Source: Bacillota bacterium (GTDB taxonomy: Bacteria; Bacillota; Clostridia; Tissierellales; Peptoniphilaceae). Taken from it: a DNA stretch of 29,283 bases. Each line of letters starts with the position of its first letter. The stretch's first letter is position 1. The notes beneath the pieces are model-generated. The model worked only from the letters and a program-made list of their open reading frames with translations. It was not told where the DNA came from and searched no databases. Position numbers and translations under genes: made by a program. Location of the stretch: the NCBI GenBank assembly GCA_023418835.1, contig JAEZYW010000015.1, forward strand, positions 1 to 29,283, in the 5' to 3' direction. Shown in pieces: positions 7,063 to 17,119 of the stretch.

Positions 7063-10000
7063 ATGGAATTATATTTAAAGGGCATCAGAGACATTTTTCC
7101 TGACTTAAACCAAGATTATGAAGAAATATTTCTAGAAGAGATAAAAATATTTAAATCCAAAGAGAAAGCTTTAGTCAGTATAACTTCAAAAAACCAAGTC
7201 AAAGAAGAACTTTTAATCGAAATTAAAAACAGATTTAACAATAACCTTAAGGAACTCGAAGTTGAAATAGAGTTCTTTAATTTTGACTTAGAAAGTAAAG
7301 AAGAACAAATAAGAAATTTTATAGCTAAAGAATTTAACTTAAAGGATTACAGTTTCAAACTAGACATTGAAGACAATAATGTCGATTTAGAGTTATATGA
7401 AAAAATAGAAGATGAAAAATTAAATAATCTTTCCCAATTGTGCGATTCAATCGAATGCACTCTCAATTTAAGTTGCAAATTTGAAAACCAAGATATAGAA
7501 ATTTATTTGGATAAAATTGAAACAGAAGAAAGTGAGCTAGAAAGTAAAATTCAATCTTCTGTAAAGCTAATTGCAAAGAAGGAAAACATTAATCCCATTT
7601 CAAATAATGATCCAATTATATATAGAAAAATGCCTAAAAATGTTCCCCCAGAAGTAAATCTATCAGAATTAGATACTGTTTATGGGAACTGTACTACAAC
7701 GGGTGTTATTTTTAATGTGGAATTTAAAGAAATTTTAAATGGAGAAAAAGAGATTTTAACCATAAGTTATTCTGATTTTACCGAGTCTATTTATACTAAA
7801 ATCTTTTTAAACAAAGAAGATGTCAATAATTACAAAGAAAGAATAGATGTGGGGATGGGAATAAAGGTAATGGGAGAATTAACTTTTGATACCTTTATTA
7901 GATCAAATTATATTAAGCCTTCTTATTTTGAGGTTTATAAAATTCAACCTAGAAGTGATGATAGTCCAGAAAAAAGAATTGAACTTCACTTGCACACAAA
8001 TATGAGCGCCCAAGACGGAATAACTAAAGCAGACGATTATATTAAAAGGGCAAAGTTTTGGGGTCATGAGGCTATAGCCATAACAGATCATAGCGTTGTT
8101 CAAGCTTTTCCTGAAGCTATGAATTCTGGGGCAAAAAATGGCATCAAAATAATATATGGTATGGAGATTAATCTCGTAGACGATTACGAAGAAATAATAA
8201 AAGATAGGGAATATCTATCAGACGAAGTGGACAACTTTGTCGTATTTGACGTGGAGACAACTGGTTTTTCTTCTAAAAATGATAAAATAATAGAAATCGG
8301 GGCTGTTAAAATCAAAAACGGGGAAATAGTGGATAGTTTTAACACTCTGATAAATCCAGAAGAACCCCTTAAAGATGAGATCATCGCATTAACAGGTATA
8401 ACCGACTCAATGTTAACTAATCAACCAAAAATAGGAGAAATTATTGGAAAATTTGAAGAATTTATTTCCAATTCTTTGTTAGTTGCCCACAATGCCTCCT
8501 TTGACATGGGATTTTTAAAAAGTAATTTTGAAAAAAATGGTTTGATTTTGGAAAAAGCTTATATTGACACTTTAGAATTATCTAGAATTTTCAATCCAAA
8601 CGTCAGAAGTCATAGTTTAGGAAATGTGGCAAAGCGATACGGAGTATCTCTAGAAAATGCTCACAGGGCAGTAGACGATGCTAGAGCTACAGGAGAAGTA
8701 TTCTTAAGATTGTTAGATGAAGAATTTGACAAGGAAAGCTTTTCTAATACTTTAAAAAATATAGAGTCCTTAATTTATAAAAGAGAAAAGCATATGGGAG
8801 AAACTTTTCATGCCATTGTATTGGCAAAGAACTTGGAAGGGTTGAAAAATCTCTACAAACTCGTATCCTTGTCTCATATAGACTATTTTAATTATTTGCC
8901 AAGAGTTCCTAAGTCTATATTAGAAGAACATAGAAGTGGTTTAATTATTAGTAGTGCATGTCAAGACGGGGAAGTATACAGAGGAATAATTAAAAATTAT
9001 TCGACTGAAAGAATTGACAAAATAGTGGACTTTTATGACTATTTGGAAATACAACCCATTGAAAACAATTTGAATTTAATTCCTGAATATTTTAACAGTA
9101 AAGAGGAATTGGAAGAGATCAATCAAAAAATCCTCTCTCTAGGAGATAAACATAATAAATTAGTAGTGGCAACTGGAGATGTTCACTATTTAGATTCGGA
9201 ATTAAAAGAATCTAGAAAAATATTAAAACATTCTCTAAAGACTAATAGAGGTGAGTACGACAATGATTATTCCTTCCTTAGCACTGAAGAAATGTTACAA
9301 GAATTTTCTTATCTCGGAAATAGGGCTTTTGAAGTTGTTGTCAAAAACACCCATCTCATTTCAGATGAAATTGAAGAAATACTTCCGATTCCTAAAGGAA
9401 CTTTTCCTCCAATCATTGATGGATCAGATGAAATGCTGGAAAAAATGACTATGAAAAGAGCTCATGAAATCTATGGCGAAACTGTTCCAGAAAATATTTT
9501 AAATAGAATAAGGATAGAACTGGATGCAATTATTAAAAATGGCTACTCAGTTATGTATATAATTGCACAAAAATTGGTGAAAAAATCCAATGAAGATGGA
9601 TATCAGGTGGGATCAAGGGGATCCGTTGGCTCGAGTATAGTTGCGACTTTAACGGGAATTACGGAAGTAAATCCATTGCCCCCTCATTATTCTTGTCCTA
9701 ATTGCCAATACTCTGATTTTATCGATGTACAAAAGACTCAGATTTTTTCAGGTAGTGACTTGCCAGATAAACTTTGCCCTCATTGCTCTACTAATTTAAA
9801 TAAATTTGGAGACGACATTCCCTTTGAAGTATTCTTAGGATTCGATGGAGACAAAGAACCGGATATTGATTTGAATTTTGCAGGTGAATATCAAACTACG
9901 GCACATAAATATACAGAAGAACTATTTGGAAAAGGTAAAGTTTTTAGAGCAGGAACAATAGGAACAATAGCAGATAAAACGGCATATGGTTATGTCTTGA

Positions 10001-11280
10001 AATATTTAGAAGAAAACCATAAGAGCAAATCCAAAGCTGAAATTGATAGACTTAGCAAAACTTTAGTTGGGATAAAAAGAACTACAGGACAACACGCTGG
10101 GGGTATAATGGTAGTTCCAGAATATAAAGATATCCATGACTTTTCGCCAATACAAAAGCCGGCAAATTCTAAAGATAGCGAAGTAACAACTACCCATTTT
10201 GCCTATGAAAGTATAAGTGAAAATATATTAAAACTTGACATACTAGGTCACGATGTTCCAAGTATGATTAAGATGATTGAAGAACTAACGGGTACAGACT
10301 TTATGAAAGCTCCTTTAAATGACAAAAAGGTTTTAAGTATTTTTAGTTCAGCAGATGCCCTTGAACTAGATGAATCTTTGTGTAATTTACAAGTGGGGAC
10401 TTTAGGAGTTCCAGAGTTTGGAACAAATTTTGTTCAAAGAATGTTACAGGCGACCAAACCGACTACTTTCGCCGAGTTAGTTCAAATTAGTGGACTGTCC
10501 CACGGTACTAATGTTTGGACTGGAAATGCTGAGGAACTAGTAAATACAGGGCAGGCGACGTTAAAAGAAGTAATATCTACTAGAGAAGATATTATGCAGG
10601 ACTTAATAAATGTTGGTGCAGATAAAAAGTTTGCCTTTTCTATAATGGAAAAAGTTCGTAAAGGTAAAGGTCTCACAATTGAAGAAGAAGAAATAATAGG
10701 GCAGTTGGATCTTCCAAGCTGGTATATTGATTCTCTAAACAAAATATCTTATATGTTTCCTAAAGCCCATGCAGTTGCTTATGTAACCATGTCTGTTAGA
10801 TTAGCATATTACAAGGTCTACTATCCAAGTGCTTTTTATGCAACATATTTAAGCACTAAGTTAGAAAATTTTGATTTGGCGACGATATCCCTTGGTCCCG
10901 ATGCAATTATAAGAAAACTTAAAGAAATTAAAAGTGGAGATCAAAAATTGACATCAAAAGAAGAAAAAGACATTCCAATATACGAAATTGCATTGGAAAT
11001 GTATGCAAGGGGTTGCAAATTGGGAAATATTGGACTTTATACTTCTAAAGCCAGTATGTTTACAATTATTGATGATGAAATAATACCACCTTTTAGAGTA
11101 GTTCCCAGTTTGGGATTGGCAGTTGCTGAGGCATTGACAGAAGAAAGCAAAAAAGAAGAATTTATTTCTATTGAAGATATAGTACAAAGAACTAGAATTT
11201 CCAAGACTTGTACTGAATATTTAAAAAATTTAGGCATCTTAGATGGCATGAGTGAGAGCAATCAATTATCACTATTTTAA
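7063..11280 (+). CDS. polC: DNA polymerase III PolC-type, replicative polymerase
   Basis: Encodes 1405 residues of the Gram-positive replicative polymerase with built-in proofreading. Domains in order: an N-terminal region (1-190), an OB-fold (about 210-300), the first half of the PHP domain (E-L-H-L-H-T-N-M near 307), an inserted DnaQ-type exonuclease (F-D-V-E-T-T-G near 393, through about 560), the second half of PHP, and the polymerase core. The core has G-S-R-G-S-V-G-S-S, a zinc knuckle with C-P-N-C and C-P-H-C near 879-910, and P-D-I-D-L-N-F with Asp934 and Asp936. ATAGGAG precedes the ATG. proS, often located before polC in Firmicutes, is absent. Confidence 0.97.
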   Translation: MELYLKGIRDIFPDLNQDYEEIFLEEIKIFKSKEKALVSITSKNQVKEELLIEIKNRFNNNLKELEVEIEFFNFDLESKEEQIRNFIAKEFNLKDYSFKLDIEDNNVDLELYEKIEDEKLNNLSQLCDSIECTLNLSCKFENQDIEIYLDKIETEESELESKIQSSVKLIAKKENINPISNNDPIIYRKMPKNVPPEVNLSELDTVYGNCTTTGVIFNVEFKEILNGEKEILTISYSDFTESIYTKIFLNKEDVNNYKERIDVGMGIKVMGELTFDTFIRSNYIKPSYFEVYKIQPRSDDSPEKRIELHLHTNMSAQDGITKADDYIKRAKFWGHEAIAITDHSVVQAFPEAMNSGAKNGIKIIYGMEINLVDDYEEIIKDREYLSDEVDNFVVFDVETTGFSSKNDKIIEIGAVKIKNGEIVDSFNTLINPEEPLKDEIIALTGITDSMLTNQPKIGEIIGKFEEFISNSLLVAHNASFDMGFLKSNFEKNGLILEKAYIDTLELSRIFNPNVRSHSLGNVAKRYGVSLENAHRAVDDARATGEVFLRLLDEEFDKESFSNTLKNIESLIYKREKHMGETFHAIVLAKNLEGLKNLYKLVSLSHIDYFNYLPRVPKSILEEHRSGLIISSACQDGEVYRGIIKNYSTERIDKIVDFYDYLEIQPIENNLNLIPEYFNSKEELEEINQKILSLGDKHNKLVVATGDVHYLDSELKESRKILKHSLKTNRGEYDNDYSFLSTEEMLQEFSYLGNRAFEVVVKNTHLISDEIEEILPIPKGTFPPIIDGSDEMLEKMTMKRAHEIYGETVPENILNRIRIELDAIIKNGYSVMYIIAQKLVKKSNEDGYQVGSRGSVGSSIVATLTGITEVNPLPPHYSCPNCQYSDFIDVQKTQIFSGSDLPDKLCPHCSTNLNKFGDDIPFEVFLGFDGDKEPDIDLNFAGEYQTTAHKYTEELFGKGKVFRAGTIGTIADKTAYGYVLKYLEENHKSKSKAEIDRLSKTLVGIKRTTGQHAGGIMVVPEYKDIHDFSPIQKPANSKDSEVTTTHFAYESISENILKLDILGHDVPSMIKMIEELTGTDFMKAPLNDKKVLSIFSSADALELDESLCNLQVGTLGVPEFGTNFVQRMLQATKPTTFAELVQISGLSHGTNVWTGNAEELVNTGQATLKEVISTREDIMQDLINVGADKKFAFSIMEKVRKGKGLTIEEEEIIGQLDLPSWYIDSLNKISYMFPKAHAVAYVTMSVRLAYYKVYYPSAFYATYLSTKLENFDLATISLGPDAIIRKLKEIKSGDQKLTSKEEKDIPIYEIALEMYARGCKLGNIGLYTSKASMFTIIDDEIIPPFRVVPSLGLAVAEALTEESKKEEFISIEDIVQRTRISKTCTEYLKNLGILDGMSESNQLSLF

Positions 11281-11317
11281 TCATTCTTTAATAGTTTATA
11301 GATAAGGCTTCTAAGTC

Positions 11318-11346
11318 TTGATTTTTCAACACAAAAGTGATATTAT
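11318..11346 (+). promoter_or_regulatory. Promoter of the rimP-nusA-infB operon
   Basis: TTGATT (11318-11323) and TATTAT (11341-11346) are separated by 17 bases, with TG at 11338-11339 making an extended -10. Start near 11353 would give a leader of about 58 nt that consists mainly of the terminator hairpin before rimP. Confidence 0.7.
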
Positions 11347-11370
11347 ATATAAAATAAATGTTTGAGGGGA

Positions 11371-11400
11371 GAGAGTGGTTATAGCCACTCTCAATTTTTT
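11371..11400 (+). terminator. Leader terminator/attenuator before rimP-nusA
   Basis: GAGAGTGG (11371-11378) pairs perfectly with CCACTCTC (11385-11392) around a 6-base loop, followed by AA and six T. It lies between the rimP promoter and the rimP ribosome binding site (GGAG at 11401), so transcripts of the operon must read through it. In Bacillus subtilis NusA stimulates termination in the leader of its own operon; the position here fits the same autoregulation. It could also stop transcripts arriving from polC. The 3' arm can alternatively pair with GAGTG (11402-11406) at the ribosome binding site. Confidence 0.8.
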
Positions 11401-11410
11401 GGAGTGAGAG

Positions 11411-11863
11411 ATGAATAGACAAGAACTAATAGAAAAAATAGAAGAAATTGTTATAGATAATGAAATGGAATTAGTTGAAGTAAAAATACAATCTAAAAAG
11501 AATCCACTAATTGAAATTATTATTTATAAGAAAGAAGGAGTCAGTCTGGATGATTGCACTAAAATAAGCAGATCCGTTGAAGCAAATATAGATTTGGATA
11601 AGATTTTTCCCAATAACTATAATTTAGAAGTAGCATCACCAGGACTAGATAGAAAACTTACAACCCAAGACGACTATAGAAGAAATTTAGACAATTTAGT
11701 AGAAGTAAAACTCTATTCCAAAATAAACGATCAAAAGGAATTTGTAGGACTTCTTAAAAATTATGATGAGAATAATATCCAAATAATTGTTGAAGAAGAA
11801 TTAATAGAAATAGAAATTAATAATATTGCTCTTATGAGACAATATATAGATTTCGGGAGGTAA
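11411..11863 (+). CDS. rimP: Ribosome maturation factor RimP
   Basis: Encodes 150 residues of the DUF150/YlxS family, which binds immature 30S subunits and assists assembly. The typical features are an N-terminal E-L-V-E-V-K-I segment, the D-C-T-K-I-S-R-S-V-E motif, S-P-G-L-D-R-K-L and an acidic SH3-like C-terminal domain. The ATG uses GGAGTGAGAG directly after the leader terminator. It is the first gene of the nusA operon, 6 bases before nusA. Confidence 0.95.
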   Translation: MNRQELIEKIEEIVIDNEMELVEVKIQSKKNPLIEIIIYKKEGVSLDDCTKISRSVEANIDLDKIFPNNYNLEVASPGLDRKLTTQDDYRRNLDNLVEVKLYSKINDQKEFVGLLKNYDENNIQIIVEEELIEIEINNIALMRQYIDFGR

Positions 11864-11869
11864 TCGAAA

Positions 11870-13096
11870 TTGAATAAAGAATTTATAATGGCTCTAGAGG
11901 AGATTACAAAGGAAAAGGGAATCTCCAAAGACGTAATTTACGACGCTTTAGAAGCCGCGTTGGTATCCAGTTATAAAAAAAATTATGGAACTAACCAAAA
12001 TGCAAATGTAGAAATTGATAGAGAAACTGGAAATATATCTGTATACGCAGAATTGAAAGTTGTTGCCGATATAGAAGATGAATACAAAGAGATTAGTGTT
12101 GAAAAAGCAAAGGCAGAAGACCCGTCTCTAGAAATAGATGACATATATCGAAAAGAAATTACTCCTTCAAAATTTGGAAGAATTGCTGCTCAGACTGCTA
12201 AACAAGTAGTAATTCAAAGAATTAAAGATGCAGAAAGAGATGTAATTTATCAAGACTATGTCGATAGAGAAAATGAACTAATAACAGGACAAATACAAAG
12301 AATTAATAAGAATGTAATATTTTTTGACTTAGGAAAAACTGAAGCTATTTTGCCACCTTCAGAACAAATAGAAGGGGTAGAATATAAACAAGGTGACAGA
12401 TTAAAATTATTTGTCTTGGAAGTCAAAAAGACTACTAAAGGTCCACAAATAATTTTATCTAGATCTCATCCTTCTTTGATTAAAAGATTGTTTGAGCTAG
12501 AAGTTCCTGAAATTCAAGATGGAGTAGTAGATATATTCTCAATTGCGAGAGAAGCTGGTTCTAGGACTAAGATTGCAGTATTTTCTAAGTCTGAAGACGT
12601 GGATCCTTTGGGAGCTTGTGTAGGTTTTAAAGGCTCTAGAGTTAGAGCAATAGTAGATGAACTAGATGACGAAAAGATAGATATAGTAATTTGGGATAAA
12701 AAAATTAGAAATTTTATTGCAAATTCTCTTTCTCCTTCTAAAGTAATTGAAGTAGTAGTTAATGAGAGAGATAAATCAGCTTTGGTTATAGTTCCTGATT
12801 ATCAATTATCCCTTGCTATAGGAAAAGAAGGACAAAACGCTAGATTAGCTGCAAAGTTGACAAATTGGAAAATAGATATTAAATCTGAATCTCAATTTGA
12901 TGAATATTACGAGAATTTATCTGAAGAAGAACAAGAAAATCTCAACAATCTAATGAACCAAGATCACGATTATTATGAAGAAATAACTTATGATGAAAGT
13001 GCTCCTAAGGGAGTTAGCATTGAAGATAAGGAACATTTCGAGGATATTTACGATACTGACGATAAATACAGCTCAGTAAACAAAGAAGAATTTTAG
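11870..13096 (+). CDS. nusA: Transcription elongation/termination factor NusA
   Basis: Encodes 408 residues. NusA binds RNA polymerase and nascent RNA and modulates pausing, termination and antitermination. Domains: an N-terminal polymerase-binding domain (1-130; E-K-G-I-S-K-D-V-I-Y-D-A-L-E-A-A-L), S1 (about 135-200; I-F-F-D-L-G-K-T-E-A-I-L-P), KH1 and KH2 (about 205-345; G-S-R-T-K-I-A-V, G-x-K-G-S-R-V-R, A-I-G-K-E-G-Q-N-A-R-L-A-A). The last 60 residues are acidic and low in complexity, without E. coli-type repeats. The start is TTG with GGGAGG at 11855-11860. It probably controls its own operon through the leader terminator. Confidence 0.97.
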   Translation: MNKEFIMALEEITKEKGISKDVIYDALEAALVSSYKKNYGTNQNANVEIDRETGNISVYAELKVVADIEDEYKEISVEKAKAEDPSLEIDDIYRKEITPSKFGRIAAQTAKQVVIQRIKDAERDVIYQDYVDRENELITGQIQRINKNVIFFDLGKTEAILPPSEQIEGVEYKQGDRLKLFVLEVKKTTKGPQIILSRSHPSLIKRLFELEVPEIQDGVVDIFSIAREAGSRTKIAVFSKSEDVDPLGACVGFKGSRVRAIVDELDDEKIDIVIWDKKIRNFIANSLSPSKVIEVVVNERDKSALVIVPDYQLSLAIGKEGQNARLAAKLTNWKIDIKSESQFDEYYENLSEEEQENLNNLMNQDHDYYEEITYDESAPKGVSIEDKEHFEDIYDTDDKYSSVNKEEF

Positions 13097-13104
13097 GTGA
13101 TATT

Positions 13105-13371
13105 ATGAAAACTAAGAAAATTCCTACAAGAAGATGTGTCGGATGTGGAGAAAATATTCCTAAAAAGAATTTATTGAGAATTGTAAAAAATAAAGATAAC
13201 GAAATATTCTTAGATCCAACGGGTAAGGCAAACGGAAGGGGAGTTTACTTGTGTGATTCTATTGAATGTTTTGAAAAGGCAAGAAAGAATAAAGAATTGG
13301 AAAAAAGCTTAAAAAGTAAAATAGATGAGGATATATATGAAGAACTTAAGACTTTAATTTCAAAAGAGTAA
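13105..13371 (+). CDS. ylxR: YlxR (RnpM) family nucleic-acid-binding protein
   Basis: Encodes 88 residues of the DUF448/YlxR family: P-T-R-R-C-V-G-C-G, K-K-N-L-L-R-I-V, then D-P-T-G-K-A-N-G-R-G-V-Y-L-C. YlxR is a small protein associated with the nusA operon and reported in Bacillus to bind the RNase P RNA (RnpM). The two Cys pairs resemble a knuckle but metal binding is not established. In Bacillus an L7Ae-like gene (ylxQ) follows; here only 22 bases separate it from infB and that gene is absent. Confidence 0.92.
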   Translation: MKTKKIPTRRCVGCGENIPKKNLLRIVKNKDNEIFLDPTGKANGRGVYLCDSIECFEKARKNKELEKSLKSKIDEDIYEELKTLISKE

Positions 13372-13393
13372 TTACACTATGGAGGTGTAGCAT

Positions 13394-15847
13394 TTGAGAG
13401 TACATGAACTAGCTAAATCATTAAAAATAGATAATAGAGAAGTTGTCAGGATTGGTAAAGAACTTGGACTAGAGGTAGCTAATGCTATGACAGTTCTAGA
13501 AGACGAAGATGTGAAAACAATTAGAGATCACTTTAACCAATCTCAAAACAAAGCAACTAAAAAGAAAAGCGCTAATACTAGACCTAGAGTCAACGTGGAC
13601 GAGATTGAAAAAAGACTTGCTAAACAAGCAAAAGAAAAGGAAGAAAAAGAAATAGAAGAAAAGAAGAAATCTGAAGAAGAAAAGAAAAAAATGCAAGAGG
13701 CTAAGCTAGAAAAAGAAAAAGCAGAAATGGCAAAACAAAAAACTGAAAAAGCCAAAGAATCTAAAAAAGAATACACAAAAAGAAAACCTGAAGACTCGAC
13801 TAAAAAAGATTCTAAAGAAATCTCCAATAGAGGTGAAAAGAAATCTTCGCCTAGACAACGTAAAAGGGATATTCCTGAAAAAGAAACTCCAATCATTCCT
13901 ACAGAACAGAGTAATAAACAGTTTTCTAAGAAAAAGCAATCTAAAAAGAATGCAAAAAGAGAAGAGAGAAATTTCAGTGATAAGCAAAGACCTAATAACT
14001 TTAAAAGAGATTTAACTAAGAAGACAGGTCTTGCAGCTTCAAAACAAAAAGCACAAGCTAGAAAAGAAGATAAACCAAAAGAATCTGGAAGCAGTGTGTA
14101 TTCAATACAATTCCCAATAACGTTAAAGGAATTCAGCGAAGCAGTTGATAGAACTTCTGCTGAAATTATTACCAAACTTATGGGACTTGGAGTTATGGCT
14201 ACAATTAATCAAAATCTAGATGAAGAGGTTGTAGAGGTTTTAGCTTTGGAACTTGGTATTGAAATAGAAACGCCAGAGCCAGAAGTTGAAGTGCCAATTT
14301 CTGAACAATTTGGATTAGACGTAGAAGATGCCGAGGAAGATTTAGTAAAGAGAGCTCCAGTTGTCACTGTAATGGGACACGTTGACCACGGTAAAACATC
14401 TTTACTTGACAAAATTAAGTCTACCAAAGTTACAGCTGGAGAAGCTGGAGGTATTACTCAACATATAGGAGCGTATACAGTAAGGGTAGAAGATGAAAAA
14501 ATTACTTTTCTAGATACACCTGGACACGAAGCTTTTACTATGATGAGAATGAGAGGTACTCAAGTTACTGATATAGCTATTTTAGTTGTAGCAGCAGATG
14601 ATGGTGTTATGCCTCAAACAATTGAAGCAATAGCCCATGCTAAAAGTGCTGAAGTTCCAATTATAGTTGCTATAAATAAAATGGATAAACCTGAAGCAAA
14701 CCCAGAAAAGGTTAAACAAGAACTTATTGAACATGGTTTAGTTGCTGAAGACTGGGGTGGAGATACTATTATGGTACCAGTATCTGCACGTACAGGAGAC
14801 GGAATAAATGAATTACTAGACATGATATTATTGGTAGCTGAAGTTCAAGAACTAAAAGCTAATCCAAATAGACTTGCAGTTGCATCTATCATTGAAGCTA
14901 AACTTGATGTTGGTAAAGGTCCTGTAGCCACTGTATTAGTTCAAAAAGGTACTTTAAGAGTTGGAGATAGTGTTGCATCTGGAATCTCAAGTGGTCGTAT
15001 AAGAAACATGTTAAACGATAAGGGTAAGCCCGTTAAGAAAGCAGGACCATCTATTCCAGTTGAAATTCATGGACTTTCAGAAGTTCCAAATGCAGGTGAT
15101 TTATTATATTCTTTTGATGAAGAAAAAGAAGCAAGATCATATGCAGATGCGGTCAATCAAAAACTAAGATCTGAGCAAATGCAAACTTCAAAAGTTTCTT
15201 TAGATGATTTATTCTCAAAAATTAGAGAGGGAGAACTTAAAGAATTAAACCTAATAGTAAAAGGCGATGTTAAAGGTTCTGTAGAAGCGTTAGTTCAATC
15301 TATAATGAAAATACCAACTGAAGAAGTGAAAATAAACGTTGTTCACACAGGAGTTGGTGGTATTGTAGAATCTGATATTTCCCTAGCTTCTGCTTCAAAT
15401 GCTATAATAATTGGTTTTAATGTTAGACCTAATAATAACTCTTTAGATATTGCTAAAGAAGAAAATGTAGATATTAGAACTTATACCGTTATATATAAAG
15501 CACTAGAAGATATAGAAGCAGCTATAAAAGGTATGCATGCTCCTAAATACGTTAAAAACTTTATAGGACGTGCTGAAGTTAGAGATACTTTCAAACTTCC
15601 AAATGGTACGATAATTGCAGGAAGTTATATGATTTCTGGAAGAATTACTAGGGATAGTCAATTGCAAATATTGCGTGACGATATCATTATTTATCAAGGA
15701 GAAGTTCAATCCCTTAGAAGATTTAAAGATGATGTAAGAGAAGTTACTAGTGGATATGAATGTGGTATTGGTATCGATGGCTTCAACGATATAAAGGTTG
15801 GAGATATTTTAGAAGCTTCTATAATGGAGGAAGTCAAAGATGAGTGA
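13394..15847 (+). CDS. infB: Translation initiation factor IF-2
   Basis: Encodes 817 residues of the GTPase that brings initiator tRNA to the 30S subunit. It begins with a small IF2N domain ([10 protein letters not shown]), then a long Lys/Glu-rich linker (about 50-235), a second IF2N-like segment, and the G domain: G1 G-H-V-D-H-G-K-T at 328-335, G3 D-T-P-G-H at 374-378, N-K-M-D at 428-431. Domains II-IV follow through residue 817. The start is TTG with GGAGGTG at 13381-13387. Its end overlaps rbfA by 8 bases. Confidence 0.97.
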   Translation: MRVHELAKSLKIDNREVVRIGKELGLEVANAMTVLEDEDVKTIRDHFNQSQNKATKKKSANTRPRVNVDEIEKRLAKQAKEKEEKEIEEKKKSEEEKKKMQEAKLEKEKAEMAKQKTEKAKESKKEYTKRKPEDSTKKDSKEISNRGEKKSSPRQRKRDIPEKETPIIPTEQSNKQFSKKKQSKKNAKREERNFSDKQRPNNFKRDLTKKTGLAASKQKAQARKEDKPKESGSSVYSIQFPITLKEFSEAVDRTSAEIITKLMGLGVMATINQNLDEEVVEVLALELGIEIETPEPEVEVPISEQFGLDVEDAEEDLVKRAPVVTVMGHVDHGKTSLLDKIKSTKVTAGEAGGITQHIGAYTVRVEDEKITFLDTPGHEAFTMMRMRGTQVTDIAILVVAADDGVMPQTIEAIAHAKSAEVPIIVAINKMDKPEANPEKVKQELIEHGLVAEDWGGDTIMVPVSARTGDGINELLDMILLVAEVQELKANPNRLAVASIIEAKLDVGKGPVATVLVQKGTLRVGDSVASGISSGRIRNMLNDKGKPVKKAGPSIPVEIHGLSEVPNAGDLLYSFDEEKEARSYADAVNQKLRSEQMQTSKVSLDDLFSKIREGELKELNLIVKGDVKGSVEALVQSIMKIPTEEVKINVVHTGVGGIVESDISLASASNAIIIGFNVRPNNNSLDIAKEENVDIRTYTVIYKALEDIEAAIKGMHAPKYVKNFIGRAEVRDTFKLPNGTIIAGSYMISGRITRDSQLQILRDDIIIYQGEVQSLRRFKDDVREVTSGYECGIGIDGFNDIKVGDILEASIMEEVKDE

Positions 15848-16193
15848 TAAAAGAGTTAGAAGAATTGGAGAAGAAATTAAAAAGACAGTTTCTGCTTTGA
15901 TTTTACGAGAGTTAAAGGATCCAAGAGTTGATTCCCTTGCAAGTATTACTCACGTTGCAGTATCAAGAGATTATTCTATAGCAAAAATTTATGTATCTAC
16001 TTTTGACGAGACTTTGAGAGAAGGTACAATTGAAGGCTTAAACTCTGCTAAGGGATTCATTAAAAGAGAACTATCAAAAGACTTGAAACTGAGAGTTATG
16101 CCTGATTTAATTTTTGTTCCAGATGATTCTATTGAAAAATCTTTTGAATTCTATGATATTTTAAATAAAGTTCAAAAGGAAGAAGATAAATGA
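15840..16193 (+). CDS. rbfA: Ribosome-binding factor A
   Basis: Encodes 117 residues of the KH-like 30S maturation factor RbfA. Features: [11 protein letters not shown] near the start, L-K-D-P-R-V and the [14 protein letters not shown] strand, and [12 protein letters not shown]. The ATG lies inside the end of infB (8-base overlap, with GGAGG upstream at 15827-15831), so translation is probably coupled; the end overlaps nrnA by 4 bases. Confidence 0.95.
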   Translation: MSDKRVRRIGEEIKKTVSALILRELKDPRVDSLASITHVAVSRDYSIAKIYVSTFDETLREGTIEGLNSAKGFIKRELSKDLKLRVMPDLIFVPDDSIEKSFEFYDILNKVQKEEDK

Positions 16194-17119
16194 TATTAAA
16201 AGAATTACTTGACCAATCTAAAACAATTGGCGTGATTTCTCATATTAACCCTGATGCTGATAATTTAGGATCTTTAACTGCACTATCACAATCACTGGAA
16301 TTATACGGAAAAGAAGTAACGAGAATTTGTATAGATTCAATTCCCTATAATTTAGAATTTTTACACGGAATTGACAGGGTAACAGACAACTGGGATACTT
16401 CCTTTGATATGCTTTTCGTATTGGATACATCCAGTCTAGATAGGCTTGGAAAAGCTAAAGAAGTAATAAATAATTCAAAATTGGTTGTGAATATAGATCA
16501 TCACATTTCTAACAATTTAGAAGCAGATTACTCTTTTTTAGAAGTAACTGCTTCTTCTACTGGTGAGGTATTATTTAAATTCTTAAAGAATATGAACTTG
16601 CCAATAGATAAAAATGTAGCAGATTCCCTTTTAACTGCAATTTCAGGAGATTCTGGAAGCTTTAGATACGATACGGTCACTTCTTTGACATTTGATATAG
16701 CTTCTGAGTTACTGAGTCTTGGGGCAGATCAAAAGATGATAAATAACAATCTATATGGAATGAATAGGATGTCGAAGATTGAGATGATGGGAAGGGCAAT
16801 TGAAAGGCTTAAAATATTTCCAGAAAAAAAATTGGCTTTGACATATATCCTATTAGATGATTTCGAAGAATTAGATGCGGTAAATGCAGATATAGAAGGA
16901 ATAGTTGAATATATCAGAGATATTGATGGTATTGAGATAGCTGTCCTTTTAAGAGAGAATAATTTAGGATTTAAAGCAAGCACTAGAAGTAAAAATTATT
17001 ACGACGTTTCTGATTTGGCTTTGAGATTTGAAGGGGGAGGCCATATAAGGGCGGCAGGATTTACTATAAAAAATCACGACTTAGAAGAAGCAATTGAGGA
17101 TTTATTAGAAAAAATATGA
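16190..17119 (+). CDS. nrnA: Bifunctional oligoribonuclease/PAP phosphatase NrnA-type DHH phosphoesterase
   Basis: Encodes 309 residues of the DHH/DHHA1 superfamily. Catalytic motifs: H18-x-x-x-D22-A-D24 (H-I-N-P-D-A-D-N-L-G-S), a central VLDTS segment, D103-H104-H105, and G-G-G-H at 282-285 in the DHHA1 domain. NrnA degrades nanoRNAs and dephosphorylates 3'-phosphoadenosine 5'-phosphate in Firmicutes, substituting for Orn. ATGA overlaps with both rbfA and truB indicate a tightly coupled operon. Related DHH proteins hydrolyse cyclic dinucleotides, but they are usually longer with PAS/GGDEF domains, which this lacks. Confidence 0.9.
   Translation: MILKELLDQSKTIGVISHINPDADNLGSLTALSQSLELYGKEVTRICIDSIPYNLEFLHGIDRVTDNWDTSFDMLFVLDTSSLDRLGKAKEVINNSKLVVNIDHHISNNLEADYSFLEVTASSTGEVLFKFLKNMNLPIDKNVADSLLTAISGDSGSFRYDTVTSLTFDIASELLSLGADQKMINNNLYGMNRMSKIEMMGRAIERLKIFPEKKLALTYILLDDFEELDAVNADIEGIVEYIRDIDGIEIAVLLRENNLGFKASTRSKNYYDVSDLALRFEGGGHIRAAGFTIKNHDLEEAIEDLLEKI

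Noticed and set aside
9251..9448. 65-codon plus-strand open frame inside polC
   Set aside because: It is a shadow frame within the clearly coding polC.
13543..14175. A 210-codon open frame on the minus strand
   Set aside because: It is the complement of the Lys/Glu-rich IF-2 linker; the product is a Ser/Phe/Leu-rich low-complexity sequence.
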